From: Streptomyces tailanensis
GTDB lineage: Bacteria; Actinomycetota; Actinomycetes; Streptomycetales; Streptomycetaceae
NCBI RefSeq assembly: GCF_008386495.1
Contig: NZ_VTHJ01000040.1
Span: forward strand, 24,491-88,490
Direction: 5' to 3'
DNA length: 64,000 nt
The first letter of the stretch is position 1. Every line of letters starts with the position of its first letter. Below the pieces are notes generated by a model, which worked only from the letters and a program-made list of their open reading frames with translations, was not told the origin of the DNA and ran no database searches. A program made the translations under genes and the position numbers. Of the stretch, positions 36,209-44,218 are shown piece after piece.

Positions 36209-36751
36209 TCAGCTCCGCCAGTTGTACGCGGCGACCTTCCACTTCGAGCCGACCTTGACGTAGTACTCCCCGTCGAGCCGCTTGAAGGACACCTCGTACG
36301 CCGAGCCCGTGTACGTGACCTCGCCGTCGCTGTACGGCCCGTACAGGTAGCCGTCGGCCTGCCCGAAGGTCTCCTTGCCGACGATGCCGTCGATGTCCTC
36401 CAGACCCTCCTCCCGCTGCCAGTACTTCGTCGCCGAGCGGGTCTTCCAGCCGAAGATCCCGTCGATGTCCGACGCGGTGAAGGTGTGCAGATCCCCGCCG
36501 GCGTCCTTCCACTTGGCGCCGTCGGCGGACAGCACGGTCTGCCACAGCCGCGTCGCGTTGCTCCTGGAGTGCTGGTTGACGGAGAGCGTGCCCTCGTCGC
36601 CCCAGTCGCCCGCCGCGTCGCCGGAGCCGTCGACGACGTACGCGACGTACGGCCCGGATGCCGTGGCGTGCGGAACGGCGGCGCCGAGCGCGAGCCCGGC
36701 GGAGGCCGTCACGGCGACGGCCGCGAGCAGCAGCCTGGCCTTGTGTTGCAT
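36209..36751 (-). CDS. Second secreted peptidoglycan-binding-like protein
   Basis: 180 residues from ATG 36751, after GGGGGA. Signal peptide ends near ATASGPYV. The core DIDGIFGWKTRSATKYWQRE and DIDGIVGKETFGQAD matches the PG_binding_1 pattern. The tail (YEVSFKRLDGEYYVKVGSKWKVAAYN) matches the protein at 29712. The pair are paralogues, each beside a signalling gene. Enclosed here by the two HTH membrane-type genes. Confidence 0.87.
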   Translation of the reverse strand: MQHKARLLLAAVAVTASAGLALGAAVPHATASGPYVAYVVDGSGDAAGDWGDEGTLSVNQHSRSNATRLWQTVLSADGAKWKDAGGDLHTFTASDIDGIFGWKTRSATKYWQREEGLEDIDGIVGKETFGQADGYLYGPYSDGEVTYTGSAYEVSFKRLDGEYYVKVGSKWKVAAYNWRS

Positions 36752-37314
36752 GTGATCCCCCTGGTCCCCATTGACCGTCGATGCGTACGAGCAGCGCGAG
36801 CAGTATGAGCAATGCGAGCCCTCGTTCGACTTGGCTGACTCGGTTCGACTCGCGTGACTGTGCATGTGTGGTCGTTGTGTCGATGTGTTGACAAGTTCGA
36901 TAATTCACCGCCGATCCACTCAACACCAGGGCTAACATGAGCATTTGGGACGGTCCGGGACGTCCCGCGCGCGGACCGGCAATTCCGCCCGGCAACCCGG
37001 GATGCCGGTGGGACACTGGACCGCAGACCGGTAGAGGGCGTGCAAAGGTGTATGCCCAGCCCGAAATGCTCCCGCACGCCCCCTTCCCGGGAACTGACAT
37101 CCCGACCGGGAGCATCCCCATGGGTAGTCCAGAACGGGGCTTCGGAGAGGGGCCTCGGGGAGAGGCTTCGGAGAGCCTCGGGCTCGGTCCCGGACCAGGA
37201 TCAGCGAGGGCATCATGCGCGGCGCGGCGATAGTCGGCACAGGGATAGTCGGCACGGGGACAGTCGGCACGGGGGGGAAGTTCAGAGACGTTCAGGGGGA
37301 AGAGGGGGGAAGCA
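36752..37314. other. 563-bp intergenic region with promoter-like AT tract
   Basis: Promoters of the genes at 36209 (leftward) and 37315 (rightward). AT-rich tract at 36865-36910 includes GTGTTGACAAGTTCGATAATT, a plausible promoter. An open frame from ATG 36937 runs 98 codons but its Pro/Gly composition and lack of a ribosome site make it doubtful. The tandem repeat at 37229-37273 lies at the 3' end. Confidence 0.5.
37229..37273 (+). repeat. Three 15-bp tandem repeats before an HTH gene
   Basis: GATAGTCGGCACAGG, GATAGTCGGCACGGG, GACAGTCGGCACGGG, ending 41 bp before the start at 37315. Each holds the same GTCGGCAC core, in helical phase of 1.5 turns. Confidence 0.85.
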
Positions 37315-38547
37315 ATGCCTCGTTGGAGGGCCTTGCCCGATGAACTCGATCCACAGGTCAGGGAGTTCGCGGGCCAGTTGCGCAGGCTCGTCGACCGCAG
37401 TGGAATGAGCATCGCCGCGGTGGCCGACCGCACGGGCTACAGCAAAACGTCCTGGGAGCGGTATCTCAACGGCAGACTGCTCGCGCCGAAAGGCGCGATC
37501 GTCGCGCTGGCCGAGGTGACCGGTACCAATCCCATCCATCTGACGACCATGTGGGAGCTGGCCGAGCGCGCCTGGAGCCGCTCGGAGATGCGCCACGACA
37601 TGACCATGGAGGCCATCCGTATCTCCCAGGCGCGGGCCGCGCTGGGCGAGACGGGCGGCCAGTCGACCGTCAAGGGCGTCAGGGGCGGCAAGAACGGCAG
37701 GGCGAGCCGGAGCGCGACCGCGACGCCGGGCGTGGCAGGCCCGGCGGGCGTCTCGCCGACGGTCCCGCCGCAGGCGCAGCCGCCGGGGGAGGAGCGCAGG
37801 CCGCGCCCGTCGTACGGCGGTTCGTCGGCCCCGTCCTCCGGGCCTTCCGCCGCTGCCGGTGGCGCACCTCGTGTCAGCTGGGGTGCCACTCCTTCGGCGT
37901 CGGCCCCGGCATCGTCCCCGGCGTCGTACGGAGAACCGCCCTCCTCGGTGACACCGGCGTCATCGGCGAGTGTGCCCGGCGGTGCGTCGGCCCCACCCGG
38001 GGTCTTCGGTCCGCCGCAGGGCGGTGCCGGGCGCCCCGACGACGGTGACTCGTCGGCCAGGCGGCGGCTGCCCATGTTCCTCGCGGGAGTCGTCGGCGCG
38101 CTCGTCGTGATCGCGGCTGCCTTCCTCTTCACGAACGGCGACGGGAAGGACGACGCGGCGGACAAGCCGACGTCCCCGCAGACCACGGCCGTCACGAACC
38201 CCAACCTCCCGGACGGCGTCAAGTGCAGCGGCAAGGACTGCGACGGCAAGGACCCCGAGACCATGGGGTGCATCGGCAGCCTCGTGACGACCACCGACGC
38301 GAAGTTCGTGGGCCCGACCAGGGTCGAGGTCCGCTACAGCAAGACCTGCGGAGCGGCCTGGGCGCGCATCACCCAGGCGGCGCCGGGCGACGAGGTCCAG
38401 GTGACCGTCGGCAAGACAAAGCAGACGGCGGCCATCGAGGAGGCGAATGACACCATCGCCTACACCCCGATGGTGGCCGTGAAGGACGCGGGCGACGCCA
38501 CGGCCTGCGCGACGCTTGCCACCGGGCAGGAGGGGTGCACGGGGTAG
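37315..38547 (+). CDS. HTH membrane protein with DUF2690 ectodomain
   Basis: 410 residues from ATG 37315 after GGGGAAGAGGGGGGAAG. HTH: LRRLVDRSGMSIAAVADRTGYSKTSWERYLNG. A long Pro/Ser/Ala linker follows, then a membrane span (MFLAGVVGALVVIAAAFLFT) near 252. The outer C-terminal domain carries GVKCSGKDCDGKDPETMGC, the DUF2690 signature with its Cys, and two more Cys near the end. This is a one-protein bridge from DNA to the outside. It is a family I know mainly from Streptomyces; the ligand is unknown. Confidence 0.88.
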   Translation: MPRWRALPDELDPQVREFAGQLRRLVDRSGMSIAAVADRTGYSKTSWERYLNGRLLAPKGAIVALAEVTGTNPIHLTTMWELAERAWSRSEMRHDMTMEAIRISQARAALGETGGQSTVKGVRGGKNGRASRSATATPGVAGPAGVSPTVPPQAQPPGEERRPRPSYGGSSAPSSGPSAAAGGAPRVSWGATPSASAPASSPASYGEPPSSVTPASSASVPGGASAPPGVFGPPQGGAGRPDDGDSSARRRLPMFLAGVVGALVVIAAAFLFTNGDGKDDAADKPTSPQTTAVTNPNLPDGVKCSGKDCDGKDPETMGCIGSLVTTTDAKFVGPTRVEVRYSKTCGAAWARITQAAPGDEVQVTVGKTKQTAAIEEANDTIAYTPMVAVKDAGDATACATLATGQEGCTG

Positions 38548-38589
38548 GCGTCGGTCTTGAAGGCCTGGAATCTTGAAGGCCTGGAACGG

Positions 38590-38618
38590 GGGGCGCGCGG
38601 AATGAATCTGCGCGCCCC
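38590..38618 (+). terminator. Terminator of the DUF2690 gene
   Basis: Arms GGGGCGCGC (38590-38598) and GCGCGCCCC (38610-38618), 11-nt loop. Confidence 0.8.
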
Positions 38619-38930
38619 TTGCGTGCGCAAGGGACTCGTAACCCCTCGCAATGGGCTGTATCGGAAAAGTAATCGCGGTCGAGGAGGAATGCCTTCCGCG
38701 GTCCGGGGCAGGCGGACAGTACCCCCACGGGAATCCGGCCCGCCCGGGAGACCGGCATCTCTCTCCCGGCCCGGTACCCCACCTGGCGGCCGCCTCGGTC
38801 CACCCCTCTCCCGGACCGGCGGCCGCCTCTTCATGCGGCCTTTCCCGCTGAGCGGTGCCAGGCTGTGGGGTGGGCCACACACACCGGGCGGTCCGTGATC
38901 CCCGATGCGCGATAGCCTGACCACCGATCT

Positions 38931-38946
38931 CTCTTGACGCCAAGAG
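38931..38946. promoter_or_regulatory. Palindrome in the mdh promoter region
   Basis: CTCTTG ACGC CAAGAG, perfect 6-bp arms, flanked by GATCT and ATCGATC. It lies 67 bp before the mdh start in a relatively AT-rich patch, a plausible operator. Confidence 0.45.
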
Positions 38947-39013
38947 ATCGATCATTTGTACGTCCCGCCAGGGGTAGGGACGCCCCACCGCCAGCTGTCA
39001 TACGGAGAACGCC

Positions 39014-40003
39014 ATGACCCGCACTCCCGTGAACGTCACCGTCACCGGCGCGGCCGGCCAGATCGGTTACGCCCTGCTCTTCCGCATCGCCTCCGGCCAG
39101 CTGCTCGGCGCGGACGTGCCGGTCAAGCTCCGCCTGCTGGAGATCACGCCGGCGCTGAAGGCCGCCGAGGGCACCGCCATGGAGCTCGACGACTGCGCCT
39201 TCCCGCTCCTTCAGGGCATCGACATCACGGACGACCCGAACGTGGCCTTCGACGGCGCCAACGTGGCCCTGCTCGTCGGCGCCCGCCCCCGCACCAAGGG
39301 CATGGAGCGCGGCGACCTCCTTGAGGCCAACGGCGGCATCTTCAAGCCGCAGGGCAAGGCCATCAACGACCACGCCGCGGACGACATCAAGGTCCTGGTC
39401 GTCGGCAACCCGGCCAACACCAACGCCCTCATCGCCCAGGCCGCCGCGCCGGACGTCCCGGCCGAGCGCTTCACCGCGATGACCCGCCTGGACCACAACC
39501 GCGCGCTGACCCAGCTGTCGAAGAAGACGGGCGTCCCGGTCTCCGAGATCAAGAAGCTCACGATCTGGGGCAACCACTCCGCGACCCAGTACCCGGACAT
39601 CTTCCACGCCACGGTCGCCGGCAAGAACGCCGCCGAGGTTGTCAACGACGAGAAGTGGCTCGCCGAGGACTTCATCCCGACCGTCGCCAAGCGCGGCGCC
39701 GCGATCATCGAGGCCCGTGGCGCCTCGTCGGCCGCCTCCGCCGCCAACGCCGCGATCGACCACATCCACACCTGGGTCAACGGCACCGCCGAGGGCGACT
39801 GGGCCTCCATGGGCATCCCGTCCGACGGTTCCTACGGTGTCGCCGAGGGCCTCATCTCCTCCTTCCCGGTCACCGTGAAGGACGGCAAGTACGAGATCGT
39901 CCAGGGCCTGGAGATCAACGAGTTCTCCCGCGCCCGCATCGACGCCTCGGTCCAGGAACTGACGGAGGAGCGCGACGCGGTCCGCGCCCTCGGCCTCATC
40001 TGA
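39014..40003 (+). CDS. mdh: Malate dehydrogenase
   Basis: NAD-dependent oxidation of malate to oxaloacetate. 329 residues, normal length for the actinobacterial group. NAD-binding GAAGQIGYALLFRIA, substrate Arg in GARPRTKGMERGD, MTRLDHNRA and the catalytic His in IWGNHSATQYPD are all present. Start follows GGAGA. It is followed by a 19-bp-stem terminator. Confidence 0.98.
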   Translation: MTRTPVNVTVTGAAGQIGYALLFRIASGQLLGADVPVKLRLLEITPALKAAEGTAMELDDCAFPLLQGIDITDDPNVAFDGANVALLVGARPRTKGMERGDLLEANGGIFKPQGKAINDHAADDIKVLVVGNPANTNALIAQAAAPDVPAERFTAMTRLDHNRALTQLSKKTGVPVSEIKKLTIWGNHSATQYPDIFHATVAGKNAAEVVNDEKWLAEDFIPTVAKRGAAIIEARGASSAASAANAAIDHIHTWVNGTAEGDWASMGIPSDGSYGVAEGLISSFPVTVKDGKYEIVQGLEINEFSRARIDASVQELTEERDAVRALGLI

Positions 40004-40020
40004 GCAACTCACAGGTTGCT

Positions 40021-40063
40021 CGAACAGGCCCCGTCCCGGTTTCACCGGGACGGGGCCTGTTCG
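40021..40063 (+). terminator. Terminator of mdh
   Basis: Perfect 19-bp arms starting CGAACAGGCCCC (40021) and ending GGGGCCTGTTCG (40063), loop TTTCA. Confidence 0.92.
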
Positions 40064-40122
40064 GCGTGTAGGGCTCAGATGCCGCTCAAGTCCCTTGAGC
40101 GGCACAGACGTTGTCGACCACG

Positions 40123-40464
40123 ATGATCCACATGTTCGGACTCACCTCTTCCCGCAAGGACCAGCTCGTGCTCTTCGTACGGGACCCGGACGCCATCGCC
40201 GAGACCGTACGCCGGGCCCTAGCCGAGGCGACCCCCGAGGAGCGCCCCGGTCTGGAACGTGCCGTCGAGCTCATCGAGGAGGCCGTCGCCACCTCCGACC
40301 AGGCCCTGCGCGCCCGCTGGGTGAAGGAGCGCCTGGCGGAGGCCGGTCACACGGGCCCGGTCGACTCCGTGGCGGCCATCAAGGCCCTGCGCGACGCGGA
40401 ACCGGGCCTCAGCCTCAGCACGGCCGTGGCCCTGGCGAAGTCGGCGGCGGCGTCCCAGAAGTAG
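40123..40464 (+). CDS. Small helical protein of unknown function
   Basis: About 113 residues. ATG 40123, ATG 40132 (MFGLTSS) and TTG 40111 are all possible because no clear ribosome site stands out. All-helical, charged (RDPDAIAETVRRALAEATPEERPGLERAVELIEEA), ending TAVALAKSAAASQK. The last helices resemble the ribosomal-protein L7/L12 C-terminal-like segment (AGHTGPVDSVAAIKALRDAEPGLSLSTA). No membrane span. It converges with the MarR-GNAT gene. Confidence 0.72.
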   Translation: MIHMFGLTSSRKDQLVLFVRDPDAIAETVRRALAEATPEERPGLERAVELIEEAVATSDQALRARWVKERLAEAGHTGPVDSVAAIKALRDAEPGLSLSTAVALAKSAAASQK

Positions 40465-40483
40465 TAGTTGAAGCGCATCGACG

Positions 40484-41374
40484 TCACCGAGCAAGCTGCT
40501 TCTCGAAGAAGTGGGACGCGTACACGTCGTCGTTGTACCGGGGGATCTCGGTGTACCCGCACGCCCGGTACATCGCCTGGGCCTCCGTCAACGAGGCGTG
40601 CGTATCGAGGCGTACGACGTCGAAACCGCGCTCGGCGGCCCGTTGCTCCAGCGCGTCCAGCAGGCGGCGCGCGAGCCCGAGCCGGCGGGCCTCGGGGTGC
40701 ACCCACACATGCTTGATCTCCCCGACGCCGGGCTCGAGCGTCCGCAACGCACCGCACGCCACGGGTCGCCCCTCCTCGTACGCGACGAGCAGGGCCCCCG
40801 CGTCCCCGGAGACCTCGTGTGGCAGGACGAGGGTGGCCGGGTCGTACCCCTCGGGAAAGCGTGCGTCGATGTCGGCGGCGTACGCGTCGAGGCACGCCCG
40901 GCCGTCGGCGGAATCCCCGTCGACGACCTCGACGCGGATCGCGGCCAGCCGCAGCAGCCGCTGCGCGGCCCGCAGGGCGCCGGTCAACTGCCCCCGCTGC
41001 TCCGCGCTCAACCCCCGCAGCAGCCCCTCGGCCAGCGCGTCGGACCGCCGATTCTGCTCCGCGAACTCGGCCCGCCCCGCCGACGTCAGCTCGGCGACCC
41101 GCACGCGGCTGTCCTCGGCATGGACCCCGACCCGAACCAGCCCCTGCCTCTCCAGCGACTTCACCATCCGACTCAGATACCCGGCGTCCAGCCCGAGCCG
41201 GGTACGCAGCTCACGGAGCGAGGCCCCGCCCCCTCCGGCCTCACCGATCTCGAACAGCATCCGCGCCTCGGCCAGCGGCCGGTCCTGCCCGAGGTAGTGG
41301 TCGTCGAGGGCCCCGATCCGCCGGGTGAAGTACCGGTTGAACCGGCGCAGACTGCTGACATGCTTGGTCTCCAT
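40484..41374 (-). CDS. MarR-family regulator fused to a GNAT acetyltransferase
   Basis: 296 residues. Residues 1-140 are a MarR winged helix (LFEIGEAGGGGASLRELRTRLGLDAGYLSRMVKSLERQGLV). Residues 150-296 are a GNAT domain (VACGALRTLEPGVGEIKHVWVHPEARRLGLARRLLDALE, with the Q/RxxGxA-type CoA loop RRLGLA). Such fusions may sense and modify the same compound. The start codon sits inside a perfect 38-bp palindrome, so autorepression is likely. There is no Shine-Dalgarno, so a leaderless transcript is possible. Confidence 0.9.
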   Translation of the reverse strand: METKHVSSLRRFNRYFTRRIGALDDHYLGQDRPLAEARMLFEIGEAGGGGASLRELRTRLGLDAGYLSRMVKSLERQGLVRVGVHAEDSRVRVAELTSAGRAEFAEQNRRSDALAEGLLRGLSAEQRGQLTGALRAAQRLLRLAAIRVEVVDGDSADGRACLDAYAADIDARFPEGYDPATLVLPHEVSGDAGALLVAYEEGRPVACGALRTLEPGVGEIKHVWVHPEARRLGLARRLLDALEQRAAERGFDVVRLDTHASLTEAQAMYRACGYTEIPRYNDDVYASHFFEKQLAR

Positions 41375-41406
41375 AGTTCTTTGACTTTAGTCAAAGAACT
41401 ATGGAG
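41369..41406. promoter_or_regulatory. Perfect palindrome over the MarR-GNAT start codon
   Basis: 18-bp arms CTCCATAGTTCTTTGACT (41369-41386) and its exact complement (41389-41406) around TT. Typical in size and AT content for a MarR operator. On RNA it could also terminate the upstream gene. Confidence 0.8.
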
Positions 41407-41428
41407 GTGTCGATGACTGGTGATGGCT

Positions 41429-42205
41429 TCAGACCTTCTCCAGCTCGCTCCGGAGCTTCGAGACGTCGATCGACTCCTTTGCCGACGGGGTCTCGGAGGG
41501 GACCGGCTCGTCGTAGTCGGTGAAGGTCATGGTGAGGTCGGTGTCGTCGCCCTTCTCGGTGGCCTTGACCAGGTGGTGGTCGGAGTCGGTGGTGATGTAG
41601 AGGGTGGTGGTCGTGCCGTCCTTCACGGAGGAGACGGGGATGGCCTTGTCGCCGTCGACCGTCGTTTCGTCGCCCTTCTTCAGGGACTCGGTGCCGGTGG
41701 AGTCGTCCTCGGTGACCTCGTCCTGGAACGCGTCGAGGTCGCAGGTGTCGGCCATGCCCTTGAGGAGGGCGTCGGAGGTGGAGCCGTGGATGTAGCGGTT
41801 CTTGAAGAGCTCGGCGGCCGCCTCGCCCTCGGCGCCGGGTATCTGGGCCTTCCAGAAGTCGGCGTCCGGCTTCATCCACACCTCGTCGCCCTGTTTGACG
41901 ATCTCGACGCTGCCGCCGTCGGAGCCCATCTCCATGGAGCCGACGCAGTTGCCGTCCTGGTCGAAGGCCAGGTCCATCGAGGCCGGCCGGGTGGAACTGG
42001 TGTCGACCCCCGGGCTCTCGTCGATGAACTCGAGACGCACCGACTTCGCCTCCCTCAGAGCTTCCTGCGCCCGGTCGGAGAGCTCCCGCGCACTCGGGTC
42101 CTTTACATGGTCTCCGAATGACGGGGAGGGCGAGAGGAGGAGGGCTGCGGCCACCGCCGTGCAGGTCACCACCGCTCCGGCGACGACTCCGTCATGCCTG
42201 GTCAT
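41429..42205 (-). CDS. Secreted protein, LppX/LprG-like architecture
   Basis: 258 residues from ATG 42205 (GGAGGTGACGCG). A signal or anchor helix (AGAVVTCTAVAAALLLSPSPSFG) is followed by a beta-rich domain with alternating charged strands (SVRLEFIDESPGVDT, GSVEIVKQGDEVWMKPDADFW, TTTLYITTDSDHHLVKATEKG). The single Cys lies mid-helix without a proper lipobox, so it is probably not lipidated. The strand pattern recalls LolA/LprG-type lipid-binding proteins. The short last region is acidic. Function inferred only. Confidence 0.8.
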   Translation of the reverse strand: MTRHDGVVAGAVVTCTAVAAALLLSPSPSFGDHVKDPSARELSDRAQEALREAKSVRLEFIDESPGVDTSSTRPASMDLAFDQDGNCVGSMEMGSDGGSVEIVKQGDEVWMKPDADFWKAQIPGAEGEAAAELFKNRYIHGSTSDALLKGMADTCDLDAFQDEVTEDDSTGTESLKKGDETTVDGDKAIPVSSVKDGTTTTLYITTDSDHHLVKATEKGDDTDLTMTFTDYDEPVPSETPSAKESIDVSKLRSELEKV

Positions 42206-42403
42206 CGCGTCACCTCCGCGTGGTGCGGCCCACTCTTCAGCGTAGGTTTCGCCCCGGCCCACCGCATTTCCGACGGGGAGCCGGTTGGCCGATGCATGGA
42301 ATCGATCACTAGTGTGGGCGCCGATAAGGCGCGCATAAGCCGACGGCCGGTCACTGTGCACCGGCCCGGCATGGCACGGCATCAGCCCGACGGGGGAGCA
42401 CAC

Positions 42404-42775
42404 ATGGGAGAGCAGCGAAGGCGCCTGCGTTCCAGCACGGTCGTACTCGGTGGAATGGGCGTCGTCGCGGCGGCCCTCACCTCCTGCGGATCCGATCCGG
42501 ACCGCCGGTGCGTGGACCGCGACAGTTACGACATCGTCAACGGCTACAAGATCATCGCCGACAAGAACTGCAACTCCACCTCCTCGTCGTCGTACGGCAA
42601 GAACCGCAAGAGCAGCAGCAGCGGCAACCGTAAGCAGGCCGGCTCGGTCGACGCCGCCTGGTACTACGACGCCGACGTCAGCGGCAAGTGGGCCGACGAC
42701 GGCACCTTCAGCCGCAGCGAGGCCGTCGACCGGGACGGCTTCGGCTGCTCCGGCTCCGGCTCCAGCGGCGGCTGA
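42404..42775 (+). CDS. Small Ser-rich lipoprotein
   Basis: 123 residues from ATG 42404 after GGGGGAGC. Signal peptide with lipobox LTSC (Cys near residue 25). A short domain with Cys pairs (RRCVDRDSYDIVNGYKIIADKNC) and a Ser/Gly/Lys low-complexity middle follow. It is 21 bp from the glutathionylspermidine-synthase-like gene. Small YgiB-like lipoproteins sit beside YgiC-type enzymes in other bacteria, and this looks like the same arrangement. Confidence 0.83.
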   Translation: MGEQRRRLRSSTVVLGGMGVVAAALTSCGSDPDRRCVDRDSYDIVNGYKIIADKNCNSTSSSSYGKNRKSSSSGNRKQAGSVDAAWYYDADVSGKWADDGTFSRSEAVDRDGFGCSGSGSSGG

Positions 42776-42796
42776 CCCCGAGGGGGAGGCAGAGCC

Positions 42797-43981
42797 ATGG
42801 AACGCCGCACCATCGAGCCCCGCCCGGGCTGGCAGGAGACGGTCGAGGAACAGGGCCTCATCTACCCGCTGACCCGCCACCCGGACGGCTCCCTGCGCCC
42901 GTACTGGGACGAGAGCGCGTACTACGTCTTCTCCCTCCCCGAGGTCGAGGCGCTGGAGGAGGTCGTCGAGGAATTGCACGGCATGTGCCTCGCCGCCGCC
43001 GCGCACATCGTCGACAAGGACCGCTTCGCCGACCTCGGCATCACCGACCCACGCCTCGCCGACCTCATCGCCGAGGCGTGGCACCGCCGTGCCGAACTCC
43101 CTTCCATATACGGCCGTTTCGACCTCCGCTACGACGGGACCGGCCCCGCCAAGCTGCTGGAGTACAACGCCGACACCCCGACCTCGCTCGTCGAGGCGGC
43201 CAGCCCCCAGTGGTTCTGGATGGAGGAGCGCTTCCCGGGCGCCGACCAGTGGAACTCCCTCCACGAACGCCTCGTCGACGCCTGGAAGAAGCAGTCCCCC
43301 CTCCTCCCGCCGGGCAGCCCCCTCTACTTCGCGCACTCCGCCGCCGACGAACTCGGCGAGGACCTGATGACGGTCGCCTATCTGAAGGAGACCGCCGAAC
43401 AGGCCGGCCTCGACACCGACTGGATCTCCATGGAGGACATCGGCTGGGACCGCCTCTCCGAGCGCTTCGTCGACAAGAAGCTCCGCTTCATCCGCAGCAT
43501 CTTCAAGCTGTACCCCTGGGAGTGGCTCACCACCGACCGCTTCGCCCCGCACGTCCTCGCCACCCTCGACAACGGCGGCGGCACCGGCACCACCCTGTGG
43601 ATCGAACCCGCCTGGAAGATGCTCCTCAGCAACAAGGCCCTCCTCGCGGTCCTCTGGGAGCTGTACCCCGACCACCCCAACCTCCTCCCCGCCTACCTCG
43701 ACGGCCCTCGCGAACTGGCCGCCACCACCGGCTACGTGGCCAAACCGCTCCTCGGCCGCGAGGGCGCCGGCATCACCGTCCACGACCCCGGAACCGACCC
43801 CGTCCCCCGCGAAGAACCCTGCTGCTACCAGCAGTTGGCCCCCCTCCCCGCCTTCGACGGCAACCGCGTCGTCCTCGGCGCCTGGGTCGTCGAGAACGAG
43901 TCCGCCGGCCTCGGCATCCGCGAGTCCTCGGGCCTGATCACGGACGAGTACGCCCGCTTCCTGCCGCACGTCATCCTGTGA
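42797..43981 (+). CDS. Glutathionylspermidine synthase-like ATP-grasp enzyme
   Basis: 394 residues. YDGTGPAKLLEYNADTPTSLVEAA, the early WDESAYYVFS and the later KPLLGREGAGITV are typical of the GSP_synth (YgiC/YjfC) family. ATP and metal ligands lie in this last block and in LLEYNADTP. The family ligates amine or amide groups, but Streptomyces has no glutathione, so the substrate is unknown. It follows the lipoprotein gene with a good ribosome site (GAGGGGGAGG). Confidence 0.88.
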   Translation: MERRTIEPRPGWQETVEEQGLIYPLTRHPDGSLRPYWDESAYYVFSLPEVEALEEVVEELHGMCLAAAAHIVDKDRFADLGITDPRLADLIAEAWHRRAELPSIYGRFDLRYDGTGPAKLLEYNADTPTSLVEAASPQWFWMEERFPGADQWNSLHERLVDAWKKQSPLLPPGSPLYFAHSAADELGEDLMTVAYLKETAEQAGLDTDWISMEDIGWDRLSERFVDKKLRFIRSIFKLYPWEWLTTDRFAPHVLATLDNGGGTGTTLWIEPAWKMLLSNKALLAVLWELYPDHPNLLPAYLDGPRELAATTGYVAKPLLGREGAGITVHDPGTDPVPREEPCCYQQLAPLPAFDGNRVVLGAWVVENESAGLGIRESSGLITDEYARFLPHVIL

Positions 43982-44218
43982 ACCGCGCCCCGGGAGGGGC
44001 GTGGGCCGTGAGCCGCAGGGACCGGCCATAGTGGTGGAACGCCCTCGTTCGTATGGTGGACGCGGCCGTCCGCCGGTTCGGGCCGCCCGATAAGGTGATC
44101 CTCGGGTCGTGACTGGCGCGCTGGGATGGGACGGACCATCGGGGAGCGGCCCGGGAAAGATGAGTGCCGTGCGCCTGGGCCGTACCGTGAACGCTGAACG
44201 CAACGTCCGGAGGTCCCC

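Larger units (their letters stand above)
38548..39013. other. Intergenic region ahead of mdh
   Basis: 466 bp holding a 16-bp tandem repeat (TCTTGAAGGCCTGGAA at 38555-38586), the terminator at 38590-38618 and the mdh promoter region with a palindrome at 38931-38946. No gene seen. Confidence 0.55.

Noticed and set aside
36937..37233. 98-codon frame from ATG 36937
   Set aside because: No ribosome site, Pro/Gly-heavy random-looking product, lies across a promoter region.
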